DNA of 64,000 nt from Calliopsis andreniformis (lineage: Eukaryota; Arthropoda; Insecta; Hymenoptera; Andrenidae): contig NW_027480493.1 of the NCBI RefSeq assembly GCF_051401765.1, forward strand, positions 682,001 to 746,000, given 5' to 3'. Position numbers and translations under genes: made by a program. This document shows, piece after piece, positions 49,191 to 62,100 of the stretch. The notes under the pieces are model-generated. The model saw nothing but the letters and a program-made list of their open reading frames with translations, was not told the DNA's origin and ran no database searches. How positions within the stretch are numbered: the first letter of the stretch is position 1; each line of letters begins with the position of its first letter.

Positions 49191-50230
49191 TGAGGATTGA
49201 GGCTTGAGGGTGAGGATTGAGGATTGAGGATTGAGGATTGATGGTTGAGGATTGCGTATTGAGGATAGAACAATGAGGATTGAGGATTGAGTATTGAGGA
49301 TTGAGGATTGAGGGTTGAAGATTGAATATTGATGATTGAAGATTGAGGATCGAGGATTGAGGGTTGTGGATTGAGGACGAGGACTGAGGGTTGAGTATTG
49401 ATGTTTGAGGTCTGAGGATTGAGGAATGAGTATTGAGAATTGAGGATTGAGGTTTGAGGATTGAAGATTGAGGATTGGGTGTTGATGATTGAAGAATGAG
49501 GGTTGAGGATTGAGGATTGAGGATTGATGATTGAAGATTGAGTATTGAGGATTGAAGATTGAGGATTGAGGATTGAGGATTGAGGATTGAGGATTGAGGA
49601 TTGAGGATTGCGGATAGAAGATTGAGGATTGGGTATTGCGGATTGAACATTGAGGATTGAGGATTGAGGGTTGAGGATTGAGGATTGAGGGTTGAGGATT
49701 GAGGATTGAGGATTCAGGATTGAAGATTGAGGATTGGGTATTGAGGATTGAAGAATGAGGATTGAGGATTGAGGATTGAGGATTGAGGATTGAAGACTGA
49801 GTATTGAGGATTAAAGATTGAGGATTGAGGAGTGAGTATTGAAGATTGAGGATTTGTGACTGAGGATTGAAGATTGAGGATTGAGGATTGAGGATTGAGG
49901 ACTGAGGATTGAGGATTGAGGGTTGAAGATTGAGGATTGAGGAGTGCATATTGAAGATTGAGGATTTGTGACTGAGGATTGAAGATTGAGGATTGAGGAT
50001 TGAGGATTGAGGACCGAGGATTGAGGATTGAGGATTGAAGATTGAGGATTGGGTATTGAGGATTGAAGATTGAGGATTGAGGATTGAAGATTGAGGAATG
50101 AGGATTGAAGATTGAGTACTGAGGATTGAAGATTAAGGTTGAGGATTGAGAATTGAGGATTCAGGATTGAGGATTGAAGATTGAGGATTGCGTATTGAGG
50201 ATAGACCATTGAGGATTGAGGATTTAGTAT
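48991..50230 (+). repeat. Copy of 30,137-31,376 (offset 18,854)
   Basis: Block cores at 30,236 and 49,090, and reverse-strand stop and start variants down to 31,355 and 50,209, all keep the offset 18,854. It is another partial copy of the higher-order unit start, here followed by a different continuation. No genes. Confidence 0.83.
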
Positions 50231-52434
50231 TGAGGATTGAGGATTGAGGATTGAAGATTGAATATTGATGATTGAAGATTGAGGATCGAGGATTGAGGGT
50301 TGTGGATTGAGGACGAGGACTGAGGGTTGAGTATTGATGTTTGAGGTCTGAGGATTGAGGATTGAGGATTGAGAATTGAGGATTGAGGATTGAGGATTGA
50401 AGATTGAGGATTGGGTGTTGAGGATTGAACAATGAGGATTGAGGATTGAGGATTGAGGATTGAGGATTGAAGATTGAGTATTGAGGGTTGAAGGTTGAGG
50501 ATTGAGGATTGAAGATTGAGGATTGAGGATTGAGGATTGCGGATAGATGATTGAGGATTGGGTATTGCGGATTGAACATTGAGGATTGAGGATTGAGGAT
50601 TGAGGATTGAGGATTGAGGACTGAAGGTTGAATATTGATGATTGAATATTGAGGATTGAGGATTGATGGTTGTGGATTGAGGACGAGGACGGAGGGTTGA
50701 GTATTGCTGTTTGAGGTCTGAGGGTTGAGGAATGAGGATTGAGAATTGCGGATTGAGGATTGAGGATTGAAGATTAAGGATTGGGTATTGAGGATTGAAG
50801 AATGAGGATTGAGGATTGAGGATTGAGGATTGAGGATTGACGACTGAGTGTTGAGGGTTGAGTGATGAGAATTGATGTTTGAGGATAGAGATTTGAAGAT
50901 TGCAGATTGAGTATTGAGTATTGAAAACTGTGAATTGATGATATTCTCTTGAGGATTGAGGATTCACAACTGATTGTTGAGGACTGAGGGCTGAAGGTTG
51001 AGGATTCAGGATTGAGGATTCAGGATTGTGGTTTGAGGACCGAGGATTGAGGGCTGAGGATTGAGGATTGAGAATTGAAGATTGAGGATTGAGTATTGGG
51101 GGTTGTGGATTGAGGACGAGGTCTGACGGTTGAGTATTGATGTTTGAGTTCTGAGGATTGAGGATTGAGGATTGAAGGTTGGGGATTGGGTATTGAGGAT
51201 TGAAGAATGAGGATTGAGTATTGAGTATTGAGGATTGAGGATTGAAGATTGAGTATTGAGGATTGAAGATTGACGATTGAGTATTGAGGATTGAGGATTG
51301 AGGATTGAGGATTGAGGATTGAGGATTGAGGATTGAGGATTGAAGATTGGGTATTGAGGATTGAAGATTGGGGATTGAGGATTGAGGATTGAGGATTGAG
51401 GATTGAAGATTGAGGATTCGGTATTGAGGATTGAAGAATGAGGATTGAGGAGTGAGGACTGAGGATTGAGGATTGCAGATTGAGTATTGAAGATTGAGTA
51501 TTGAGGACTGAAGACTGAGGATTGAGGATTGGGGATTGAGGATTGAGGATTGAAGATTGAGGATTGGGGATTGAGGATTGACGATTGAGGATTGAGCATT
51601 GGTGATTGAGAATTGAGGATTGAGGATTGAAGATTGAGTATTGAGGATTGAAGATTGAGGATTGAGGATTGAGGATTGAGGATTGAGGATTGAAGATTGA
51701 GGATTGAGGATTGAGGATTGAGGATTGAGGATTGAAGATTGAGGATTGGGTATTGAGGATTGAATAATGAGGATTGAGGATTGAGTATTGAGGATTGAGG
51801 GTTGTGGATTGAGGACGAGGACTGAGGGTTGAGTATTGATGTTTGAGGTCTGAGGATTGAGGAATGAGTATTGAGAATTGAGGATTGAGGTTTGAGGAAT
51901 GAAGATTGAGGATTGGGTGTTGATGATTGAAGAATGAGGGTTGAGGATTGAGGATTGAGGATTGAGGATTGAAGATTGAGTATTGAGGATTGAAGATTGA
52001 GGATTGAGGATTGAGGATTGAGGATTGAGGATTGAGGATTGAGGATTGCGGATAGAAGATTGAGGATTGGGTATTGCGGATTGAACATTGAGGATTGAGG
52101 ATTGAGGGTTGAGGATTGAGGATTGAGGATTGAGGACTGAGGATTGAGGATTGAGGATTGAAGATTGAGGATTGGGTATTGAGGATTGAAGAATGAGGAT
52201 TGAGGACTGAGGATTGAGGATTGAGGATTGAAGATTGGGCATTGAGGATTGAAGATTGGGGATTGAGGATTGAGGATTGAGGATTGAGGATTGAAGATTG
52301 AGGATTGACGATTGAGGATTGAGGATTGAGGATTGAAGATTGAGTACTGAGGATTGAAGATTAAGATTGAGGATTGAGGATTGAGGACTGAGGATTGAGG
52401 ATTGAGGATTGAAGATTGAGTATTGAGGATCGAG
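50231..52434 (+). repeat. Heptamer satellite with one C block
   Basis: Continues the nested repeats of the right third of the window. The landmark GATAGATGATTGAGG lies near 50,543, 3,716 bp after its copy near 46,827, and recurs 2,382 bp later. Contains the C block with its core at 50,940. No genes. Confidence 0.75.
50841..51045 (+). repeat. C block
   Basis: Core at 50,940, 3,716 bp after the core at 47,224. Confidence 0.88.
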
Positions 52435-55400
52435 GATTGAGGACTGAGGATTGAGGATTGCGGATTGCAAATTGAGTATTGAGGATTGAAGATTGAGGAT
52501 TGAGGATTGAGGATTGAGAATTGAGGATTGAGGATTGAGGATTGAGGATTGAGGATTGAAGATTGAGTATTGAGGATCGTGGATTGAGGACTGAGGATTG
52601 AGGATTGAGGATTGAGAATTGAAGATTGAGGATTGGGGATTGAGGATTGACGATTGAGGATTGAGCATTGAGGATTGAGGGTTGTGGATTGAGGACGAGG
52701 ACTGAGGGTTGAGTATTGATGTTTGAGGTTTGAGGATTGAGGATTGAGGATTGAGAATTGAGGATTGAGGATTGAGGATTGAAGATTGAGGATTGGGTGT
52801 TGAGGATTGAACAATGAGGATTGAGGATTGAGGATTGAGGATTGAGGATTGAAGATTGAGTATTGAGGGTTGAAGGTTGAGGATTGAGGATTGAAGATTG
52901 AGGATTGAGGATTGAGGATTGCGGATAGATGATTGAGGATTGGGTATTGCGGATTGAACATTGAGGATTGAGGATTGAGGATTGAGGATTGAGGATTGAG
53001 GACTGAAGGTTGAATATTGATGATTGAATATTGAGGATTGAGGATTGATGGTTGTGGATTGAGGACGAGGACGGAGGGTTGAGTATTGCTGTTTGAGGTC
53101 TGAGGGTTGAGGAATGAGGATTGAGAATTGCGGATTGAGGATTGAGGATTGAAGAATGAGGATTGAGTATTGAGTATTGAGGATTGAGGATTGAAGATTG
53201 AGTATTGAGGATTGAAGATTGACGATTGAGTATTGAGGATTGAGGATTGAGGATTGAGGATTGAGGATTGAGGATTGAGGATTGAAGATTGGGTATTGAG
53301 GATTGAAGATTGGGGATTGAGGATTGAGGATTGAGGATTGAGGATTGAAGATTGAGGATTCGGTATTGAGGATTGAAGAATGAGGATTGAGGAGTGAGGA
53401 CTGAGGATTGAGGATTGCAGATTGAGTATTGAGGATCGAAGATTGAGGATTGAGGATTGAGGATTGAGGATTGAGGAGTGAGGATTGAGGATTGAAGATT
53501 GAGTATTGAGGACTGAAGACTGAGGATTGAGGATTGGGGATTGAGGATTGAGGATTGAAGATTGAGGATTGGGGATTGAGGATTGACGATTGAGGATTGA
53601 GCATTGCTGATTGAGAATTGAGGATTGAGGATTGAAGGTTGAGTATTGAGGATTGAAGATTGAGGATTGAGGATTGAGGATTGAGCATTGAGGATTGAAG
53701 ACTGAGGATTGAGGAGTGAGTATTCAAGATTGAGGATTTGGGACTGAGGATTGAAGATTGAGGATTGAGGATTGAGGATTGAGGATTGAGGATTGAGGAA
53801 TGAGGATTGAATATTGAGGATTGGGTATTGAGGATTGAAGAATGAGGATTGAGGATTGAGGATTGAGGATTGAGGATTGAAGATTGAGTATTGAGGATTG
53901 AAGATTGACGATTGAGGATTGAGGATTGAGGATTGAGGATTGAGGATTGAGGATTGAGGATTGAGGATTGAGGATTGAAGATTGAGTATCGAGGATTGAA
54001 GATTGAGGATTGAGGATTGAGGATTGAGGATTGAGGATTGAAGATTGAGGATTGAGGATTGAGGATTGAGGATTGAGAATTGAAGATTGAGGATTGGGTA
54101 TTGAGGATTGAATAATGAGGATTGAGGATTGAGTATTGAGGATTGAGGGTTGTGGATTGAGGACGAGGACTGAGGGTTGAGTATTGATGTTTGAGGTCTG
54201 AGGATTGAGGAATGAGTATTGAGAATTGAGGATTGAGGTTTGAGGAATGAAGATTGAGGATTGGGTGTTGATGATTGAAGAATGAGGGTTGAGGATTGAG
54301 GATTGAGGATCGAGGATTGAAGATTGAGTATTGAGGATTGAAGATTGAGGATTGAGGATTGAGGATTGAGGATTGAGGATTGAGGATTGAGGATTGCGGA
54401 TAGAAGATTGAGGATTGGGTATTGCGGATTGAACATTGAGGATTGAGGATTGAGGGTTGAGGATTGAGGATTGAGGATTGAGGACTGAGGATTGAGGATT
54501 GAGGATTGAAGATTGAGGATTGGGTATTGAGGATTGAAGAATGAGGATTGAGGACTGAGGATTGAGGATTGAGGATTGAAGATTGGGTATTGAGGATTGA
54601 AGATTGGGGATTGAGGATTGAGGATTGAGGATTGAGGATTGAAGATTGAGGATTCGGTATTGAGGATTGAAGAATGAGGATTGAGGAGTGAGGACTGAGG
54701 ATTGAGGATTGCAGATTGAGTATTGAGGATTGAGGATTGAAGATTGAGTATTGAGGATTGAAGATTGAGGATTGAGGATTGAGGATTGAGGATTTAGGAT
54801 TGAAGATTGAGTACTGAGGATTGAAGATTAAGATTGAGGATTGAGGATTGAGGACTGAGGATTGAGGATTGAGGATTGAAGATTGAGTATTGAGGATCGA
54901 GGATTGAGGACTGAGGATTGAGGATTGCGGATTGCAAATTGAGGATTGAGGATTGAGGATTGAAGATTGAGTATTGAGGATTGAAGATTGAGGATTGAGG
55001 ATTGAGGATTGAGGATTGAGGATTGAGGATTGAGGATTGCGGATAGAAGATTGAGGATTGGGTATTGCGGATTGAACATTGAGGATTGAGGATTGAGGGT
55101 TGAGGATTGAGGATTGAGGATTGAGGATTGAGGATTGAGGATTGAGGATTGAAGATTGAGGATTGGGTGTTGAGGATTGAAGAATGAGGATTGAGGATTG
55201 AGGATTGAGGATTGAAGACTGAGTATTGAGGATTGAAGATTGAGGATTGAGGAGTGAGTATTGAAGATTGAGGATTTGTGACTGAGGATTGAAGATTGAG
55301 GATTGAGGATTGAGGATTGAGGACTGAGGATTGAGGATTGAGGATTGAAGATTGAGGATTGAGGCGTGAGTATTGAAGATTGAGGATTTGTGACTGAGGA

Positions 55401-57243
55401 TTGAAGATTGAGGATTGAGGATTGAGGATTGAGGACTGAGGATTGAGGATTGAGGATTGAAGATTGAGGATTGGGTATTGAGGATTGAAGATTGAGGATT
55501 GAGGATTGAAGATTGAAGAATGAGGATTGAAGATTGAGTACTGAGGATTGAAGATTAAGGTTGAGGATTGAGAATTGAGGATTGAGGATTGAGGATTGAA
55601 GATTGAGGATTGCGTATTGAGGATAGACCATTGAGGATTGAGGATTGTGTATTGAGGATTGAGGATTGAGGATTGAAGATTGAATATTGATGATTGAAGA
55701 TTGAGGATCGAGGATTGAGGGTTGTGGATTGAGGACGAGGACTGAGGGTTGAGTATTGATGTTTGAGGTCTGAGGATTGAGGATTGAGGATTGAGAATTG
55801 AGGATTGAGGATTGAGGATTGAAGATTGAGGATTGGGTGTTGAGGATTGAACAATGAGGATTGAGGATTGAGGATTGAGGATTGAGGATTGAAGATTGAG
55901 TATTGAGGGTTGAAGGTTGAGGATTGAGGATTGAAGATTGAGGATTGAGGATTGAGGATTGCGGATAGATGATTGAGGATTGGGTATTGCGGATTGAACA
56001 TTGAGGATTGAGGATTGAGGATTGAGGATTGAGGATTGAGGACTGAAGGTTGAATATTGATGATTGAATATTGAGGATTGAGGATTGATGGTTGTGGATT
56101 GAGGACGAGGACGGAGGGTTGAGTATTGCTGTTTGAGGTCTGAGGGTTGAGGAATGAGGATTGAGAATTGCGGATTGAGGATTGAGGATTGAAGATTAAG
56201 GATTGGGTATTGAGGATTGAAGAATGAGGATTGAGGATTGAGGATTGAGGATTGAGGATTGACGACTGAGTGTTGAGGGTTGAGTGATGAGAATTGATGT
56301 TTGAGGATAGAGATTTGAAGATTGCAGATTGAGTATTGAGTATTGAAAACTGTGAATTGATGATATTCTCTTGAGGATTGAGGATTCACAACTGATTGTT
56401 GAGGACTGAGGGCTGAAGGTTGAGGATTCAGGATTGAGGATTCAGGATTGTGGTTTGAGGACCGAGGATTGAGGGCTGAGGATTGAGGATTGAGAATTGA
56501 AGATTGAGGATTGAGTATTGGGGGTTGTGGATTGAGGACGAGGTCTGACGGTTGAGTATTGATGTTTGAGTTCTGAGGATTGAGGATTGAGGATTGAAGG
56601 TTGGGGATTGGGTATTGAGGATTGAAGAATGAGGATTGAGTATTGAGTATTGAGGATTGAGGATTGAAGATTGAGTATTGAGGATTGAAGATTGACGATT
56701 GAGTATTGAGGATTGAGGATTGAGGATTGAGGATTGAGGATTGAGGATTGAGGATTGAAGATTGGGTATTGAGGATTGAAGATTGGGGATTGAGGATTGA
56801 GGATTGAGGATTGAGGATTGAAGATTGAGGATTCGGTATTGAGGATTGAAGAATGAGGATTGAGGAGTGAGGACTGAGGATTGAGGATTGCAGATTGAGT
56901 ATTGAAGATTGAGTATTGAGGACTGAAGACTGAGGATTGAGGATTGGGGATTGAGGATTGAGGATTGAAGATTGAGGATTGGGGATTGAGGATTGACGAT
57001 TGAGGATTGAGCATTGGTGATCGAGAATTGAGGATTGAGGATTGAAGATTGAGTATTGAGGATTGAAGATTGAGGATTGAGGATTGAGGATTGAGGATTG
57101 AGGATTGAAGATTGAGGATTGAGGATTGAGGATTGAGGATTGAGGATTGAAGATTGAGGATTGGGTATTGAGGATTGAATAATGAGGATTGAGGATTGAG
57201 TATTGAGGATTGAGGGTTGTGGATTGAGGACGAGGACTGAGGG
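52435..57243 (+). repeat. Large duplicated segment, copy 1 (offset 6,757)
   Basis: Matches 59,192-64,000 at a constant offset of 6,757, verified at GCGGATTGCAAATTG (52,460 and 59,217), GATCGTGG (52,575 and 59,332), the C-block core (56,362 and 63,119) and several reverse-strand start variants. Its left boundary is near 52,435. The right boundary is not reached because the partner runs off the window. No genes. Confidence 0.88.
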
Positions 57244-58195
57244 TTGAGTATTGATGTTTGAGGTCTGAGGATTGAGGAATGAGTATTGAGAATTGAGGAT
57301 TGAGGTTTGAGGAATGAAGATTGAGGATTGGGTGTTGATGATTGAAGAATGAGGGTTGAGGATTGAGGATTGAGGATTGAGGATTGAAGATTGAGTATTG
57401 AGGATTGAAGATTGAGGATTGAGGATTGAGGATTGAGGATTGAGGATTGAGGATCGAGGATTGCGGATAGAAGATTGAGGATTGGGTATTGCGGATTGAA
57501 CATTGAGGATTGAGGATTGAGGGTTGAGGATTGAGGATTGAGGATTGAGGACTGAGGATTGAGGATTGAGGATTGAAGATTGAGGATTGGGTATTGAGGA
57601 TTGAAGAATGAGGATTGAGGACTGAGGATTGAGGATTGAGGATTGAAGATTGGGCATTGAGGATTGAAGATTGGGGATTGAGGATTGAGGATTGAGGATT
57701 GAGGATTGAAGATTGAGGATTCGGTATTGAGGATTGAAGAATGAGGATTGAGGAGTGAGGACTGAGGATTGAGGATTGCAGATTGAGTATTGAGGATTGA
57801 GGATTGAAGATTGAGTATTGAGGATTGAAGATTGAGGATTGAGGATTGAGGATTGAGGATTGAGGATTGAAGATTGAGTACTGAGGATTGAAGATTAAGA
57901 TTGAGGATTGAGGATTGAGGACTGAGGATTGAGGATTGAGGATTGAAGATTGAGTATTGAGGATCGAGGATTGAGGACTGAGGATTGAGGATTGCGGATT
58001 GCAAATTGAGTATTGAGGATTGAAGATTGAGGATTGAGGATTGAGGATTGAGAATTGAGGATTGAGGATTGAGGATTGAGGATTGAAGATTGAGTATTGA
58101 GGATCGTGGATTGAGGACTGAGGATTGAGGATTGAGGATTGAGAATTGAAGATTGAGGATTGGGGATTGAGGATTGACGATTGAGGATTGAGCAT
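54794..58195 (-). other. Open frame, 1,133 codons; repeat artefact
   Basis: Overlaps open frames at 54,828-55,631 and 55,555-56,001, which lie in the other two reverse frames, so between 55,555 and 55,631 all three reverse frames are open together. That is expected of (AATCCTC)n and not of a selected coding sequence. Confidence 0.85.
56263..56467 (+). repeat. C block
   Basis: Core at 56,362, in the first copy of the large duplicated segment. Confidence 0.88.
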
Positions 58196-59191
58196 TGAGG
58201 ATTGAGAATTGAGGATTGAGGATTGAAGATTGAGTATTGAGGATTGAAGATTGAGGATTGATTGTTGAGAATTGAAGATTGAGGACTGAGTGTTGAGGGT
58301 TGAGTGATGAGAATTGATGTTTGTGGATTGAGATTTGAAGATTGAAGAATAGGGATTGAGTATTGAAAACTGTGAATTGAGGATATTCTATTGACGATTG
58401 AGGATTCACAACTGATTGTTGAGGTCTGAGGGCTGAATATTGGGGGTTCAGGATTGTGGCTTCAGGATTGAGGTTTGAGGACTGAGGATTGAGGCTTGAG
58501 GGTGAGGATTGAGGATTGAGGATTGAGGATTGATGGCTGAGGATTGCGTATTGAGGATAGAACAATGAGGATTGAGGATTGAGTATTGAGGATTGAGGAT
58601 TGAGGATTGAAGATTGAATATTGATGATTGAAGATTGAGGATCGAGGATTGAGGGTTGTGGATTGAGGACGAGGTCTGAGGGTTGAGTATTGATGTTTGA
58701 GGTCTGAGGATTGAGGAATGAGTATTGAGAATTGAGGATTGAGGTTTGAGGATTGAAGATTGAGGATTGGGTGTTGATGATTGAAGAATGAGGGTTGAGG
58801 ATTGAGGATTGAGGATTGAGGATTGAAGATTGAGTATTGAGGATTGAAGATTGAGGATTGAGGATTGAGGATTGAGGATTGAGGATTGAGGATTGAGGAT
58901 TGCGGATAGAAGATTGAGGATTGGGTATTGCGGATTGAACATTGAGGATTGAGGATTGAGGGTTGAGGATTGAGGATTGAGGGTTGAGGATTGAGGATTG
59001 AGGATTGAGGATTGAAGATTGAGGATTGGGTATTGAGGATTGAAGAATGAGGATTGAGGATTGAGGATTGAGGATTGAGGATTGAAGACTGAGTATTGAG
59101 GATTGAAGATTGAGGATTGAGAAGTGAGTATTGAAGATTGAGGATTTGTGACTGAGGATTGAAGATTGAGGATTGAGGATTGAGGATTGAG
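57244..59191 (+). repeat. Segment between the two 6,757-bp-offset copies
   Basis: Heptamer array carrying the hybrid block with its core at 58,382. It has no equivalent immediately left of 52,435 (no block at 51,625), so the two large copies are not a simple tandem pair. No genes. Confidence 0.75.
58283..58482 (+). repeat. A/B hybrid block
   Basis: Core at 58,382, lying between the two large 6,757-bp-offset copies and absent from the equivalent place near 51.6 kb. Confidence 0.9.
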
Positions 59192-62100
59192 GACTGAGGA
59201 TTGAGGATTGAGGATTGCGGATTGCAAATTGAGTATTGAGGATTGAAGATTGAGGATTGAGGATTGAGGATTGAGAATTGAGGATTGAGGATTGAGGATT
59301 GAGGATTGAGGATTGAAGATTGAGTATTGAGGATCGTGGATTGAGGACTGAGGATTGAGGATTGAGGATTGAGAATTGAAGATTGAGGATTGGGGATTGA
59401 GGATTGACGATTGAGGATTGAGCATTGAGGATTGAGGGTTGTGGATTGAGGACGAGGACTGAGGGTTGAGTATTGATGTTTGAGGTTTGAGGATTGAGGA
59501 TTGAGGATTGAGAATTGAGGATTGAGGATTGAGGATTGAAGATTGAGGATTGGGTGTTGAGGATTGAACAATGAGGATTGAGGATTGAGGATTGAGGATT
59601 GAGGATTGAAGATTGAGTATTGAGGGTTGAAGGTTGAGGATTGAGGATTGAAGATTGAGGATTGAGGATTGAGGATTGCGGATAGATGATTGAGGATTGG
59701 GTATTGCGGATTGAACATTGAGGATTGAGGATTGAGGATTGAGGATTGAGGATTGAGGACTGAAGGTTGAATATTGATGATTGAATATTGAGGATTGAGG
59801 ATTGATGGTTGTGGATTGAGGACGAGGACGGAGGGTTGAGTATTGCTGTTTGAGGTCTGAGGGTTGAGGAATGAGGATTGAGAATTGCGGATTGAGGATT
59901 GAGGATTGAAGAATGAGGATTGAGTATTGAGTATTGAGGATTGAGGATTGAAGATTGAGTATTGAGGATTGAAGATTGACGATTGAGTATTGAGGATTGA
60001 GGATTGAGGATTGAGGATTGAGGATTGAGGATTGAGGATTGAAGATTGGGTATTGAGGATTGAAGATTGGGGATTGAGGATTGAGGATTGAGGATTGAGG
60101 ATTGAAGATTGAGGATTCGGTATTGAGGATTGAAGAATGAGGATTGAGGAGTGAGGACTGAGGATTGAGGATTGCAGATTGAGTATTGAGGATCGAAGAT
60201 TGAGGATTGAGGATTGAGGATTGAGGATTGAGGAGTGAGGATTGAGGATTGAAGATTGAGTATTGAGGACTGAAGACTGAGGATTGAGGATTGGGGATTG
60301 AGGATTGAGGATTGAAGATTGAGGATTGGGGATTGAGGATTGACGATTGAGGATTGAGCATTGCTGATTGAGAATTGAGGATTGAGGATTGAAGGTTGAG
60401 TATTGAGGATTGAAGATTGAGGATTGAGGATTGAGGATTGAGCATTGAGGATTGAAGACTGAGGATTGAGGAGTGAGTATTCAAGATTGAGGATTTGGGA
60501 CTGAGGATTGAAGATTGAGGATTGAGGATTGAGGATTGAGGATTGAGGATTGAGGAATGAGGATTGAATATTGAGGATTGGGTATTGAGGATTGAAGAAT
60601 GAGGATTGAGGATTGAGGATTGAGGATTGAGGATTGAAGATTGAGTATTGAGGATTGAAGATTGACGATTGAGGATTGAGGATTGAGGATTGAGGATTGA
60701 GGATTGAGGATTGAGGATTGAGGATTGAGGATTGAAGATTGAGTATCGAGGATTGAAGATTGAGGATTGAGGATTGAGGATTGAGGATTGAGGAGTGAAG
60801 ATTGAGGATTGAGGATTGAGGATTGAGGATTGAGAATTGAAGATTGAGGATTGGGTATTGAGGATTGAATAATGAGGATTGAGGATTGAGTATTGAGGAT
60901 TGAGGGTTGTGGATTGAGGACGAGGACTGAGGGTTGAGTATTGATGTTTGAGGTCTGAGGATTGAGGAATGAGTATTGAGAATTGAGGATTGAGGTTTGA
61001 GGAATGAAGATTGAGGATTGGGTGTTGATGATTGAAGAATGAGGGTTGAGGATTGAGGATTGAGGATCGAGGATTGAAGATTGAGTATTGAGGATTGAAG
61101 ATTGAGGATTGAGGATTGAGGATTGAGGATTGAGGATTGAGGATTGAGGATTGCGGATAGAAGATTGAGGATTGGGTATTGCGGATTGAACATTGAGGAT
61201 TGAGGATTGAGGGTTGAGGATTGAGGATTGAGGATTGAGGACTGAGGATTGAGGATTGAGGATTGAAGATTGAGGATTGGGTATTGAGGATTGAAGAATG
61301 AGGATTGAGGACTGAGGATTGAGGATTGAGGATTGAAGATTGGGTATTGAGGATTGAAGATTGGGGATTGAGGATTGAGGATTGAGGATTGAGGATTGAA
61401 GATTGAGGATTCGGTATTGAGGATTGAAGAATGAGGATTGAGGAGTGAGGACTGAGGATTGAGGATTGCAGATTGAGTATTGAGGATTGAGGATTGAAGA
61501 TTGAGTATTGAGGATTGAAGATTGAGGATTGAGGATTGAGGATTGAGGATTTAGGATTGAAGATTGAGTACTGAGGATTGAAGATTAAGATTGAGGATTG
61601 AGGATTGAGGACTGAGGATTGAGGATTGAGGATTGAAGATTGAGTATTGAGGATCGAGGATTGAGGACTGAGGATTGAGGATTGCGGATTGCAAATTGAG
61701 GATTGAGGATTGAGGATTGAAGATTGAGTATTGAGGATTGAAGATTGAGGATTGAGGATTGAGGATTGAGGATTGAGGATTGAGGATTGAGGATTGCGGA
61801 TAGAAGATTGAGGATTGGGTATTGCGGATTGAACATTGAGGATTGAGGATTGAGGGTTGAGGATTGAGGATTGAGGATTGAGGATTGAGGATTGAGGATT
61901 GAGGATTGAAGATTGAGGATTGGGTGTTGAGGATTGAAGAATGAGGATTGAGGATTGAGGATTGAGGATTGAAGACTGAGTATTGAGGATTGAAGATTGA
62001 GGATTGAGGAGTGAGTATTGAAGATTGAGGATTTGTGACTGAGGATTGAAGATTGAGGATTGAGGATTGAGGATTGAGGACTGAGGATTGAGGATTGAGG

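Larger units (their letters stand above)
50224..53727 (-). other. Open frame, 1,167 codons; repeat artefact
   Basis: Composed throughout of NPQSSIL-type heptapeptides with short irregular pieces (for example EYHQFTVFN and LVLNPQP) where it crosses diverged blocks. It overlaps other long reverse frames at 51,006-52,961 and 52,361-54,436. Confidence 0.83.
56442..61193 (-). other. Longest open frame, 1,583 codons; repeat artefact
   Basis: The reverse strand stays open from 61,193 to 56,442 and would encode only variants of NPQSSIL. I do not consider it a gene. Other reverse frames are open for long stretches inside it (58,448-60,484 and 58,462-59,718). Its ATG is the common heptamer variant CAT (+ strand), and its stop is a TCA or TTA variant. 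There is no signal peptide, no recognisable domain and no ribosome-binding or Kozak context distinct from the array. A low-complexity translated repeat cannot be strictly excluded without RNA data. Confidence 0.85.

Noticed and set aside
56442..61193. Very long reverse-strand open frames (up to 1,583 codons) as a giant repeat protein
   Set aside because: All three reverse frames are open by sequence design, frames overlap, starts and lengths are not conserved between unit copies, indels of 370, 188 and 622 bp ignore the triplet, and the few differences between copies mostly change residues.
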